Shown piece after piece: positions 9,335-18,466 of a DNA stretch of 64,000 nucleotides; position 1 is the first letter of the stretch; the number at the start of each line of letters is the position of its first letter. Both the position numbers and the translations under genes were made by a program. The notes beneath the pieces were generated by a model. It was not told where the DNA came from, searched no databases, and worked only from the letters and a program-made list of their open reading frames with translations. The DNA is from an uncultured Bacteroidota bacterium (GTDB lineage: Bacteria > Bacteroidota > Bacteroidia > Bacteroidales > P3). The stretch lies in assembly GCA_902778925.1 (NCBI GenBank), contig CACYZN010000012.1, positions 1 to 64,000 on the forward strand. Direction: 5' to 3'.

Positions 9335-10708
9335 ATGGTTGTAACACTTGTCACAATATTCATCCTCGGGTACGCCTGCATCGCGCTGGAGCACCCACTG
9401 AAAATCAACAAGACGGCCTCCGCCCTCCTGCTGGGATGCCTCATCTGGGCCGTATTCAACATGTTCAACGTGAACAACCCCGAGGTGCTGGCCAGCTATG
9501 GCGGCTTCGAAGGCTACCGCTCCTTCGTGAGCACAAGCCTCATCGAGAACCTAGGCGAGACCGCCGAGATTGTCTTCTTCCTGCTCGGTGCCATGACCAT
9601 CGTCACCCTGATCGAAGACTATCAGGGCTTCACGATTATCACCGACCACATCACCACGACCGACAAGAAGAAGCTGCTCTGGGTCATCTCAATCCTCACC
9701 TTCTTCCTCTCGGCCCTGCTCGACAACATGACCACGGCCATCGTCATGGTAGCCCTGCTGCGCAAGCTCATCGCCGACAAGAAGGAGCGCTGGCTCTTCG
9801 CAGGCATGGTCATCCTTGCCGCCAATGCCGGCGGCGCCTGGAGCCCCATCGGCGACGTAACCACCATCATGCTTTGGATCAAAGGCCAGGTGACCACCGT
9901 CAACATCATAGTAAAGACCCTCCTGCCGAGCCTTGTCTGCATGGTAGTGCCCGTGCTGGTGCTGAGCGCCACCCTCAAGGGCGAGATAGTGCGCCCCGAA
10001 GGCGAACACAGCGGCATCGAGGTGGCTCCCTGGATGCGCAAACTGGTGCTCATCATGGGTGTCTGCGGCCTCATCTTTGTGCCGGTGTTCAAGACCATCA
10101 CCCACCTGCCCCCCTACCTCGGCATGCTCCTCAGCCTCTCGGTGCTGTGGATGACGACCGAGATACTGAGCCGCAAGCACTCCAAGGACGGCCATAAACT
10201 GCCCACCGCAGTGAGCACCCTGGAGCATGTCGACGTGCCCACCATACTCTTCTTCCTCGGCATCCTGATGGCCGTCAGCTGCCTGAAGGTGTCGGGCATC
10301 CTGGGCAGCATGGCCCAAGGCCTAGACTCCATGCGCGGCATCAGCGTCGGTGGCGAGACCGTAGGCTTCTTCCTTATCGACCTCATCATCGGCGTACTCT
10401 CCTCTATCGTGGACAATGTGCCGCTGGTGGCTGCCGTACAAGGCATGTATCCCATGACACCGGAGGGCTTCATAGCCAACCATCCCTTCTGGGAGTTCCT
10501 GGCCTACTGCGCCGGTACCGGTGGCAGCCTCCTCATCATCGGCTCGGCTGCCGGTGTGGCTGTGATGGGTATGGAGAAGATAGACTTCATCTGGTACCTC
10601 AAGAAAATCACCTGGCTGGCCCTTGTCGGATACCTTGCCGGTGCCGTCATCTTTATCGTCATGAATCTCCTGCTCGAGCCTTTTGAATGGTGGAGCACAA
10701 TGGTGTAA
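9335..10708 (+). CDS. nhaD: Na+/H+ antiporter NhaD
   Basis: 457 residues, 11-12 hydrophobic helices. The core signature LLDNMTTAIVMVALLRKLI followed by AANAGGAWSPIGDVTTIMLW (about residues 127-185) is characteristic of NhaD within the ion transporter superfamily. A second half-repeat has SSIVDNVPLVAAVQGM and GTGGSLLIIGSAAGVAVMG. It exchanges sodium or lithium for protons at the inner membrane and supports pH and salt homeostasis. The stop TAA overlaps the next start (TAATG), so the downstream lysozyme-like gene is probably translationally coupled. Confidence 0.95.
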   Translation: MVVTLVTIFILGYACIALEHPLKINKTASALLLGCLIWAVFNMFNVNNPEVLASYGGFEGYRSFVSTSLIENLGETAEIVFFLLGAMTIVTLIEDYQGFTIITDHITTTDKKKLLWVISILTFFLSALLDNMTTAIVMVALLRKLIADKKERWLFAGMVILAANAGGAWSPIGDVTTIMLWIKGQVTTVNIIVKTLLPSLVCMVVPVLVLSATLKGEIVRPEGEHSGIEVAPWMRKLVLIMGVCGLIFVPVFKTITHLPPYLGMLLSLSVLWMTTEILSRKHSKDGHKLPTAVSTLEHVDVPTILFFLGILMAVSCLKVSGILGSMAQGLDSMRGISVGGETVGFFLIDLIIGVLSSIVDNVPLVAAVQGMYPMTPEGFIANHPFWEFLAYCAGTGGSLLIIGSAAGVAVMGMEKIDFIWYLKKITWLALVGYLAGAVIFIVMNLLLEPFEWWSTMV

Positions 10709-11958
10709 TGAAACAGCTCTGGCTTGACTTCAAGCAGCGCCCCTTGTGGCGCAAGATACTCGATGTGGCGCTGGTGCTCTTTGCAGCGGCAGGGGCAGCC
10801 ATACTGGGCGCCTGGGCCCTGTACCAGCTGGGCGTGACGAACAACAACGGCGCGGTGGACAAGAACTACCGCTACATGGTGGCCACCGCCGACCTTGCGG
10901 CCACGGGCCGTGCCGACGAGACGGTCGACCTGCCGAGCCAGCTGCAGCGGCTGGCCGTGGTGGCCGAGCGGCACCCCGTCAACGCCCGCCTGATGCTCGA
11001 CGCCATAGCCACCTGCGACGACCCGCTGCTGCTCGACCGCATGCTGTCGGCCCTGGCAATATACACCGACGAGGCCGACACCGCAGCCCGCCACGTCAAC
11101 GCGATACCGTGGATGGCAGGCCCCGAATGGGCCGCGCTGAAGGAGGCCATAGTGCACGACAGCGCCCTCATAGCCGAAGCCGGCCGACTGACCGGTGTGG
11201 AGCCCCGCCTGATAGTGGGATGCCTCATCGGCGAGCAGATACGCCTCTTCAACTCGAAGCGCGAGATGTTCAAGAAGTACCTCGGCCCCGTCAAGGTGCT
11301 CAGCGTGCAGAGCCAGTTCAGCTACGGCGTGAACGGCATCAAGGACTTCACCGCCAAGGCCGTCGAGGACCACCTGCAAGACCCCACGTCGGAGTTCTAC
11401 ATGGGTCCCGCCTACGAGCACCTGCTCGACTTCGAGACCGCCGACCATGAGACCGAGCGCTACAACCGACTGGTAGACTACCGCAACCACCTATATTCAT
11501 ATATATATACCGGCTGCATACTACACCAGACTATGCTGCAGTGGCGACGTGCGGGCTACGACATCAGCGACCGTCCCGACCTGCTCTTCACCCTCTTCAA
11601 CCTAGGCTTCAGCCAGTCGCACCCCAAACCCGACCCCATGCCGGGCGGCAGCACCATCAGCGTGGGCGAGCGCGACTATACCTTCGGTGCCATTGGCTTC
11701 GACTTCTACTACAGCGGCGAGCTGGTGCGCGCCTTCCCCTACCACCGCAATCACTTCAGCGCCGAACAGCATGCGCTGAGCCAGGAGGAGATAGAGCGCA
11801 TACAAGACAACATGAGCGACTGCACCCGCCCCGAGCGAGGCCTCGAGTACCATCAGGACTCCGCCAAAACCGCCAAGTACTCAAACATAGAGGAGGATCC
11901 AGACCCATTTGGCATCGACCATTCCAAAGTACATCCGACAGAACATACAGCACAATGA
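10708..11958 (+). CDS. Membrane-anchored lysozyme-like (DUF1402-like) protein
   Basis: 416 residues from the ATG at 10708, chosen because it overlaps the nhaD stop by one base; another ATG lies 21 nt upstream. One N-terminal membrane segment (residues 17-40) is followed by a periplasmic domain. LTGVEPRLIVGCLIGEQIRL (residues 161-180) resembles the active-site region of DUF1402/lytic transglycosylase-like proteins, with Glu176 as the possible catalytic acid. FSYGVNGIKDFTAKAVE follows. It may act on peptidoglycan, but this is inferred from one motif. The C-terminal about 60 residues are polar and probably disordered. Confidence 0.6.
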   Translation: MKQLWLDFKQRPLWRKILDVALVLFAAAGAAILGAWALYQLGVTNNNGAVDKNYRYMVATADLAATGRADETVDLPSQLQRLAVVAERHPVNARLMLDAIATCDDPLLLDRMLSALAIYTDEADTAARHVNAIPWMAGPEWAALKEAIVHDSALIAEAGRLTGVEPRLIVGCLIGEQIRLFNSKREMFKKYLGPVKVLSVQSQFSYGVNGIKDFTAKAVEDHLQDPTSEFYMGPAYEHLLDFETADHETERYNRLVDYRNHLYSYIYTGCILHQTMLQWRRAGYDISDRPDLLFTLFNLGFSQSHPKPDPMPGGSTISVGERDYTFGAIGFDFYYSGELVRAFPYHRNHFSAEQHALSQEEIERIQDNMSDCTRPERGLEYHQDSAKTAKYSNIEEDPDPFGIDHSKVHPTEHTAQ

Positions 11959-12039
11959 AATAATAATAAGTGATACAAAATAATCGGACAACAGTGTCGT
12001 TATTTAAACATATTTAACCCATTTATAATAACAAACACA

Positions 12040-12450
12040 ATGAAAAAAAACATTTTCGTAGTACTGGCAGCAGCCGTCATGCTGCTCCTCTCGTCTTGTT
12101 CCAAGGACATTGAATTGCCTGGCACTACATGGAAAACCGGTCGCATCAACAAAACTATCACCTATCAAGGCATCAGCGGCACAATTTCCATGGACTTTGT
12201 TCTTAACTTCACAAGTGCCACCAAATATGAGTTGACATATACTGGCTCTATAAGTGCCTATGGTATGTCCCAGTCCATGGATGGTTCCAGCGATGGCACC
12301 TATACCTTCGACGGCGAGAAAGGTGTTCTCACCGACAACGACGGCGAATCACAGACCTTCACCTACAACAAAGACGACAAGACCATCACCGCCATAGCCG
12401 AGATGGAAGAAGGCTTCAGTTTCAACCTCGTATTTACTCAGCAGAAATAA
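12040..12450 (+). CDS. Small lipocalin-like lipoprotein
   Basis: 136 residues. The signal peptide ends in LLLSSCSKD, a lipoprotein signal peptidase II site with Cys at about residue 20. The mature part is beta-strand rich: ELPGTTWKTGRI, then alternating strands, then DGTYTFDGEKGVLTDNDGES and FNLVFTQQ. This is the pattern of Bacteroidota lipocalin-like/META-like small lipoproteins that begin with an LxGTTW motif. Ligand unknown. It is followed by a strong hairpin terminator at 12469-12504. Confidence 0.7.
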   Translation: MKKNIFVVLAAAVMLLLSSCSKDIELPGTTWKTGRINKTITYQGISGTISMDFVLNFTSATKYELTYTGSISAYGMSQSMDGSSDGTYTFDGEKGVLTDNDGESQTFTYNKDDKTITAIAEMEEGFSFNLVFTQQK

Positions 12451-12468
12451 CCTGCTTTACTGAAAGAA

Positions 12469-12504
12469 ATGCCGAGGGCCGCCCATGGGGGCGGCCCTCG
12501 GCAT
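12469..12504. terminator. Bidirectional hairpin terminator
   Basis: A perfect 16-bp stem (12469-12484 with 12489-12504), loop atgg, lies between two convergent genes. There is no long T run on the plus side, so the call rests on stem strength and position. Confidence 0.8.
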
Positions 12505-12516
12505 TATCACACACTT

Positions 12517-13449
12517 CTACCACTCAACCGAGAAACGGCACTTGCGGTGTCCCTGCATATGCTCCACAGTGCAGCGCCGGTGCATGCCTGCTGCGGCATC
12601 GTGCATCGCTTCCATACGGGCATAACAGGCCTTGCTGCCGCCTTTACCGCCACTGACGGTGTATTTGAGGTGTCCATTGCCGTCTGCAACGGACTTCTTC
12701 ACAGTGAAACCCAACGCGCTGGCCAGGCTGTCGAGGTGACTGTACTCAGCATGGAACTCTGGGATGGAGATATTACTGACTGCACTGTCCAGTGTGGCCA
12801 TAGCCGCGTCCAACTCAAGTTCGGCGGCCTCCAACGACTCGTCAGCCTCAACGAAATACGTGTCGACGACTTCTTCCCAGTCAGCCATCAGGTCGTCCAT
12901 CGTCAGCGAGAGCGACAGCATCTGCTGGATGGTGGTCTCGGCAAAAACTTCCTTCGTGCCGCGAGCCTTGTCGTAGAGGTAAAGCGTAGCCTCGCGGTCG
13001 GCGGTGTCTATACCGAAGCGGCATGTCACCATACTGTCAGTGGCAACGATGTCGGTGACAGCAATGGTAATATTGTCGACAGTGAGCGCAAGGGCGTTGT
13101 CTGCAGTACGGGTGAGCACCACAGGCTGCTCGGGCTCGTCGAGGCGGAACTCGCCTCCACGGGCGCTGAAGTCGTGCCTGCAGCGGTGCTGCGACACGTA
13201 GCGCATGGTGTAGCAGCGTTGGATGCTGTCGCGTTTGGAGTAGGCACAGGCTTGGCGATAGAGCACATACTGCGTGTCGGCCTTGGTAACCACGAGGGCG
13301 ACGTCGGAATGATAGTCCTTGGCCATCGCAGCCACCTCCTCGGCGGTGGTGGGATAGACCAACAGGTCGTTCACCTGGCGCCTGATATCGCGGCACCCCG
13401 TGGCCAGCATAGCTACTGCCGCAACAATAATCATAGTCTTCGTTTTCAT
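12517..13449 (-). CDS. Hypothetical lipoprotein
   Basis: 310 residues from the ATG at 13447-13449, which begins a lipoprotein signal peptide (MKTKTMIIVAAVAMLATGC, Cys19). The frame is open for another 26 codons upstream, but that part crosses the palindrome at 13477-13520 and is unlikely to be translated. The mature protein has a mixed alpha/beta domain to about residue 200, then an acidic helical stretch (WEEVVDTYFVEADESLEAAE) and a basic C-terminus. I do not recognise the family. Predicted to be attached to a membrane facing the periplasm. Confidence 0.75.
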   Translation of the reverse strand: MKTKTMIIVAAVAMLATGCRDIRRQVNDLLVYPTTAEEVAAMAKDYHSDVALVVTKADTQYVLYRQACAYSKRDSIQRCYTMRYVSQHRCRHDFSARGGEFRLDEPEQPVVLTRTADNALALTVDNITIAVTDIVATDSMVTCRFGIDTADREATLYLYDKARGTKEVFAETTIQQMLSLSLTMDDLMADWEEVVDTYFVEADESLEAAELELDAAMATLDSAVSNISIPEFHAEYSHLDSLASALGFTVKKSVADGNGHLKYTVSGGKGGSKACYARMEAMHDAAAGMHRRCTVEHMQGHRKCRFSVEW

Positions 13450-13476
13450 CTTTATGGTTTTTGTTTGCTTTGGAAT

Positions 13477-13520
13477 GTAGTCAAGACAGCAGTATCCTAG
13501 GATAGCATTGTCTTGACTAC
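13477..13520. repeat. Nested palindrome between the M16 gene and the lipoprotein gene
   Basis: GTAGTCAAGACA (13477-13488) pairs perfectly with TGTCTTGACTAC (13509-13520), and the loop contains a second perfect palindrome, TATCCTAGGATA (13493-13504). It may be a terminator for the M16 gene or a protein-binding site. Confidence 0.75.
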
Positions 13521-13545
13521 TGTCCATTTGATTACATCCACTTGT

Positions 13546-16437
13546 CTACTCACCGGCGCCGGCGTTTTCCGGGCGCAGGCTGACGGCAACGTAGTTCTTC
13601 AGGTTGATATACTTCTTGGCAAGATCGCGCAGCTGCTTGGCGCTGACGGCACGGACCATCTCGTCGTAGCGAACCACATAGTCGCGGCTGTCGTTGAAGA
13701 TATAGGAACCCAAAATCTGCCCCGACCAGTAGGAATTGTTTTGGCGCTGGGTACCATTGTTCACAATCAGCTGCTCCTTGACCTTGGCGAGGGTCTGCTC
13801 GTCGGGGCCGTTCTGTTGGTAGTCCTTAAGGATATCTATGCAGTCCTTCTCAATCTTCTGAATCTTGTCGGGGTCGCATCCGATGATGAATCCCCAGCTG
13901 ACCTCGCCCTGAGGCATACGTTCGGTCGACACATAGACGGCAGGACTGTAGGCATCACCGTTCTTCTCGCGGACCACCTCGAGAAGCGTGATTTCAAGGG
14001 CATCGCCGAGGGCGCTGATGGCAATACGGGTTTCGGGGGTGAGTTCCTTGGCGGGCACCTTCATCTCGCCATAAATATGCAACTTACCTTGACGCTCGAT
14101 ACCTTTCACAGCCTCGTCGTGGACGATACCCTTGGCAAACTTGGCCGAGCGGTCCTTGTACTGTTCTTTTTTCTGGCTGCCATCGGCAGGCAGGTGGTTC
14201 AGATAGCGCGCTATAAGGTCGACATCATTGTCCGAGATGTTGCCGACAAAACAGAACACATGGTTGGAGGCATCGTGGAAACGCTCGCTGAAAATCGCCA
14301 ATGCACGGTCGGCATCGAGGCTGCCGATTTGTTTATCGTTGGGAACTACGATGGAACGCTTGTCGCCAGGATAGATGGCCTTATAGAATTTCTCCAAGAA
14401 GGCCATCTGGGGGTTGTCGGCGACGAGCTTGATCTGGGTGCGGAGCTGATCGACATAGCGGGCAACAAAGTCCTTGTCGCTACGCGGAGCAGTGTAGTAG
14501 AGGTTGATGAGCTGCAGGGCAGTCTCAAGGTCTTTGGGAGCACAGCTGCCCATAAAGCCCTGACGTTCATTGTCGATATAAGGTCTTACAGAAGCGGTGT
14601 TGCCCTTCAGCTTCTTGGCAAGCTGGCTGGCACTGAGGTCGGCAATACCCGAGGCACCGATGATGTCGGAGACATTGGATGCCAGGAAATAGTCCTCATC
14701 ACTGTAGAGCGACGTGCCACCGAGGCTATAGGACGAGAGGACAATCTGGTCGGCCTTGTAGTCGGTCTTCTTCACAAGGAAACGCACACCGTTGGGGCAG
14801 GTATACTCCTTGTAGTCCAGCACACTGTTTTCTTTGGTCATCTTGGGGCTGACGGCTGCCACCTCGTCGGTGAAGAGAGGCTTGTCCTTATAGGTGTCAA
14901 CCCAAGGTTCAGTCGTCACCTTCTTACTGTCGGCGATGATGCGGCACACGGTCAGCGAGTCAGGCACACGGAAACCCTCGCGCTCGGGAGCCGTAAGACG
15001 GAACACCATGTTCTCCTCGGTAATCCAACCCGAGATGACACGGTTGCACTCCTCCAGAGTGATTTCAGGGACAAACTCTTTGGCATACTTCCACTCCTGA
15101 CGTATGCCGGGGATAACCTCTCCTTCCAGATAATTGCGGGTATACTCGTCGGCCAGGTCGTCACTCTGCATACGGTCGGCCTCCTTGGCTTGCTGGGTAT
15201 AATACGAGATCAAAGACTCCTTCTGGCGGTCGAGCTCAGTCTGGAGAAAACCATGCTCATCCAATCGTTTCATCTCGGCCAGCAGCAGGGCGGCAGCCTC
15301 CTCGATACGGTTCTCCTTCGGTGAGCAGCTGAGGGTGAAGTCATCCATCTCACGGATATAGAGGGCCATGTAGCCGTTGCGATTGGCACCGGCATACATC
15401 ATCGGGGCCGATGCCTTCTCGCAGATTTCCCTCAAACGTTCGTTTATCATCCCCGTCACAAGCGAGCCCACCAGACCTCGACGATAGTCGCCCACGGTGC
15501 CTACCGGCGCTTTTTTACGCTTCCAGACGAACTTCATATTGGTATAGGTAGCCTCCTTGTCGGTGGCGATGGCCACAAGAGGTTCCTTATTGCCTTCGAT
15601 GGTGAAGATGGGCCGTGGCTTGGGGTTCACCGCTTTGGCGTGCTGGCCGAAGACATCGCGCACGCGCTGTTCCATGGCCTGTGCACCCTTCTTGCCGGCA
15701 TACTCGAAGTCCTTCAAATCGCCTACCACAACCACGGCCTGCAGGTCGGGGCGGTACCAGTCGTTGAAGAAGTCGACAATGGCCTGGCGCTTGAAGTTCA
15801 TGATTACCTCTTCCTTGCCGATGGGCATGCGGTCGGCATAGAGCGAGCCGCGGAACACGATGGGTAATGTCTTCTTGTCCATACGGTCGCCGTGGCCGCG
15901 GTCGCCACGCCATTCCTCGTGGATGACGCCGCGCTCACTCTCAATCTCGGCCTGGTCGAACAGGATGTTGCCCGCCCAACCGTCGAGTATCTCGATACCC
16001 ATTTTCACCATCTCGGGGTCGGTACTGGGCATGTCGACATAGTAAACCGTCTGGTCGAAACCGGTGTAGGCATTGATACCGCGACCGAACTCGATGCCAT
16101 GCTCCTGCAGTTTCTTGATCATGGTGTTGTGGGGATAGCCCTTGATACCGTTGAAGGCCATGTGTTCACAGAAGTGGGCCAGACCCTGCTGGTCATCGCG
16201 TTCCAAGATGGAGCCAGCGTTGGTCACCAGACGAAACTGGATGCGATCTTCCGGCTTCTTGTTGTCGCGGATGTAATAGGTAAATCCGTTGTCCAGATGT
16301 CCAATAATCACTTTTTTGTCGACAGGCACCTTTTCTGTGAGGGCTGTGTGCTTCTCGGTCTTGCTGCCAGTGGGCAGTTGAGCCATAACGCTGCCGCAGA
16401 GAAGCAGAGCGGCCAGCATAAGCTTTAAGCCTTTCAT
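13546..16437 (-). CDS. M16 family zinc metallopeptidase (pitrilysin-like)
   Basis: 963 residues, full length for the two-half M16B type. A signal peptide (LMLAALLLCGSVMAQ) precedes an N-terminal catalytic domain with the inverted zinc motif HFCEH (residues 88-92) and the downstream glutamate region ESERGVIHEEW. The C-terminal half contains an inactive-type repeat with an R/Y-like segment. The enzyme is predicted to degrade peptides in the periplasm or outer membrane. It follows the GntR gene after about 60 bp on the same strand and may be the last gene of the ABC transporter operon. Confidence 0.92.
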   Translation of the reverse strand: MKGLKLMLAALLLCGSVMAQLPTGSKTEKHTALTEKVPVDKKVIIGHLDNGFTYYIRDNKKPEDRIQFRLVTNAGSILERDDQQGLAHFCEHMAFNGIKGYPHNTMIKKLQEHGIEFGRGINAYTGFDQTVYYVDMPSTDPEMVKMGIEILDGWAGNILFDQAEIESERGVIHEEWRGDRGHGDRMDKKTLPIVFRGSLYADRMPIGKEEVIMNFKRQAIVDFFNDWYRPDLQAVVVVGDLKDFEYAGKKGAQAMEQRVRDVFGQHAKAVNPKPRPIFTIEGNKEPLVAIATDKEATYTNMKFVWKRKKAPVGTVGDYRRGLVGSLVTGMINERLREICEKASAPMMYAGANRNGYMALYIREMDDFTLSCSPKENRIEEAAALLLAEMKRLDEHGFLQTELDRQKESLISYYTQQAKEADRMQSDDLADEYTRNYLEGEVIPGIRQEWKYAKEFVPEITLEECNRVISGWITEENMVFRLTAPEREGFRVPDSLTVCRIIADSKKVTTEPWVDTYKDKPLFTDEVAAVSPKMTKENSVLDYKEYTCPNGVRFLVKKTDYKADQIVLSSYSLGGTSLYSDEDYFLASNVSDIIGASGIADLSASQLAKKLKGNTASVRPYIDNERQGFMGSCAPKDLETALQLINLYYTAPRSDKDFVARYVDQLRTQIKLVADNPQMAFLEKFYKAIYPGDKRSIVVPNDKQIGSLDADRALAIFSERFHDASNHVFCFVGNISDNDVDLIARYLNHLPADGSQKKEQYKDRSAKFAKGIVHDEAVKGIERQGKLHIYGEMKVPAKELTPETRIAISALGDALEITLLEVVREKNGDAYSPAVYVSTERMPQGEVSWGFIIGCDPDKIQKIEKDCIDILKDYQQNGPDEQTLAKVKEQLIVNNGTQRQNNSYWSGQILGSYIFNDSRDYVVRYDEMVRAVSAKQLRDLAKKYINLKNYVAVSLRPENAGAGE

Positions 16438-16497
16438 TTTTGTTTTTTCTAATGTATGAGCCTGTAAGCCTAATAGACTTCAGTACCTCAAGTATTA

Positions 16498-16839
16498 TTA
16501 ACTTTCCACCAACTGTTTTATATCGATGCCCAGCGCCTTCATACGCTGGCGGATGTAGGGCAGTTCCTCCTCAAGGAACTCGCGGCGCTGTATGGCGAGG
16601 ATTCTCTCCTTGGCATCGGGACTCACAAAGTAGCCCACGCCACGGCGGTTGTAGATGATGCCTTCCTGCTGCAGGTAGTCGAACGAGCGCATCACCGTGT
16701 TGGGGTTGACAGCAAGCGACACCGCCACATCGCGCACGGACGGCATACGCTCGTCGGCATCCGGCGTGCCGGCCAGCAGTTGGTCCATCAGGCGGTCGGC
16801 TATCTGCTGGTATATTGATTTCTGTTTCCTGAATTCCAT
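16498..16839 (-). CDS. GntR family (YtrA-type) transcription regulator
   Basis: 113 residues. The N-terminal winged helix-turn-helix has the GntR signature MPSVRDVAVSLAVNPNTVMRSFDYLQQ, and the very short C-terminus is typical of the YtrA subfamily, which controls adjacent ABC transporter operons. Here the gene stands at the distal end of the operon (ATPase, two permeases, lipoprotein, regulator) rather than first. It probably autoregulates that operon; no operator could be identified by eye. Confidence 0.9.
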   Translation of the reverse strand: MEFRKQKSIYQQIADRLMDQLLAGTPDADERMPSVRDVAVSLAVNPNTVMRSFDYLQQEGIIYNRRGVGYFVSPDAKERILAIQRREFLEEELPYIRQRMKALGIDIKQLVES

Positions 16840-16853
16840 AGTCTCTCCCTTCT

Positions 16854-17573
16854 TTATTTCAGTTCGCGGATGCTCAGTTTGATGCCGACGCCGTCAGCTT
16901 CCACCTTGCAGCGGCCGTCGCCCACGATGGTCTTCTCGCCTTCCTTGCGCGAAGGCAGGTCGCACGAGAGGAAAGGCTTTATGCCCGACATCCCGATGGT
17001 CAGGCCCGCCGTTTCGGGCACCACATGGAGCGCCAGCAAGCATTGTAAGCCGTCGATGTCGATCTCGTCGGGCAAAGCGTCGGGATAGTCGGCATTGACG
17101 TTGTTTTTCACGCCATCCACGGTCAGTTCGCGGCTCACCACATTCTCGATAACCACGCCGGTCTCTAAGCCGTCGATGTCAATATCCTGGAGTTCCATGC
17201 CGCGCGGCACTTCAATGTGAAGGTGCTTACGCAGGTTCTTCATATCGCCGTAGCGGTATTTGTACGGGCCGCAGAACCGTATCTCCAGATCGCCGTCTTC
17301 GTCCACCAGGTAGAACATCCGCAGCGAGTCGTTCAGCGGGAGGAAGCCCTCCTGTATCTCCTCGTAGATACGCACCGCCGTGTCGTCGGTGTAGCGTATG
17401 TCCACGTTGCCGCAGACCCAGTCGACGCTGATGCCACTGATGGGCTGACTCAGCGTGGCATCGCCGACGCTGTAGCGCTCGGGGTGGTCATACTTGATAT
17501 CAATCTTTGTATTCTCGCCGCATGCTGCAAACAGCATGGTGGCCATTGCGACTATAATTGCTATCTTTTTCAT
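16854..17573 (-). CDS. DUF4097-like adhesin-fold lipoprotein
   Basis: 239 residues, lipoprotein signal ending in MLFAACGEN. The mature part reads as a right-handed beta-structure: SGISVDWVCGNVDIRY, LHIEVPRGMELQDIDIDGLETG, then repeated short strands (VVIENVVSRELTVDG). This is the style of DUF4097/DUF2807 putative auto-transporter adhesin heads. In other bacteria such genes accompany GntR- or PspC-linked envelope stress ABC operons, which fits its place between permease and regulator. Confidence 0.65.
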   Translation of the reverse strand: MKKIAIIVAMATMLFAACGENTKIDIKYDHPERYSVGDATLSQPISGISVDWVCGNVDIRYTDDTAVRIYEEIQEGFLPLNDSLRMFYLVDEDGDLEIRFCGPYKYRYGDMKNLRKHLHIEVPRGMELQDIDIDGLETGVVIENVVSRELTVDGVKNNVNADYPDALPDEIDIDGLQCLLALHVVPETAGLTIGMSGIKPFLSCDLPSRKEGEKTIVGDGRCKVEADGVGIKLSIRELK

Positions 17574-17600
17574 AACTCTTAATTTTTAACTCTTAACTCA

Positions 17601-18452
17601 TCAGTATGCCATGCGGTTCAGCCGGCGCCAGCTGAGCCACACGAATAGGGCCGTCAGCAGCAGATTGAAGCCATTGGTGATGCCGAAGAACCAGTTTGCT
17701 ATTTGCTGACCGCTCATGTTTGTCATCAGGTCATAGGTCCAATCCATGAAGTCGGAGTTGTTGAATATGACCATGAACACAGGGATAAGCACGATGCTAA
17801 GCACGAAGTTGATGACATAGAGCCAAAGGATAGTCTGCAGCACCTTGTGCTTCTTGAAGAGGGTGGCGGTGAAGACAAACATCAGCACGGTGCAGATGTA
17901 GCCCAGCCAGCAACTGACGTTGTACATCGTGCCGAAGTAGAACATTCGGAAAGCCTCGGCATCTGCATCGGCGGCCGCCATCTCACTCAGTATGGTTCCA
18001 AGGTCGAGGATGAAGGGGAAGCCCACCTTGCTCTCCCAAAGCCAGTCCTCCCACGCGCCGAAAGGCAGCGCCGTGAGGAACACATCGAGCACGAAGCTGC
18101 CCAGATAGACGGCAAGCGGGCACACGATGAGAGAGAAGAACAGCGCGCTGATATATTTCTCCAGCTTCGAGGCGGGAAGCATGGCATAGTAGATGCCCTC
18201 GTTGCGCAGGTTCCACGTGCGGTACATGCGCGAGGGGGCCATCATGGCGGCGAGATAGGCCACGCCCTGTATCATCATCAGGCGGAAGGCGGGGTCGAGC
18301 GGGACGTCGACGCCTATGACGGTCATAAAGAGCCACACCGCGAAGGGCAACATGGCAAGGATAATCATTGTGGTGCCGAACATCGGCCACATATTGCGGA
18401 AGTCTTTGTTGACAACTTTGCAGAAACGGTTCCAGTCAAACTTGTTATTCAT
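17601..18452 (-). CDS. ABC transporter membrane subunit 2
   Basis: 283 residues with about six hydrophobic helices. The N-terminus MNNKFDWNRFCKVVNKDF closely resembles that of the next permease (MNNSFDIHRFGKLVRHDV), so the two are paralogues. Both also share the block MLPASKLEKYISALFFSL/MLPASKLEKYLSIALLSM, typical of ABC-2 type permeases linked to YtrB-like ATPases. They probably form the heterodimeric membrane channel of one exporter. Substrate unknown. Confidence 0.8.
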   Translation of the reverse strand: MNNKFDWNRFCKVVNKDFRNMWPMFGTTMIILAMLPFAVWLFMTVIGVDVPLDPAFRLMMIQGVAYLAAMMAPSRMYRTWNLRNEGIYYAMLPASKLEKYISALFFSLIVCPLAVYLGSFVLDVFLTALPFGAWEDWLWESKVGFPFILDLGTILSEMAAADADAEAFRMFYFGTMYNVSCWLGYICTVLMFVFTATLFKKHKVLQTILWLYVINFVLSIVLIPVFMVIFNNSDFMDWTYDLMTNMSGQQIANWFFGITNGFNLLLTALFVWLSWRRLNRMAY

Positions 18453-18466
18453 AGTTGTTTTGTTTT

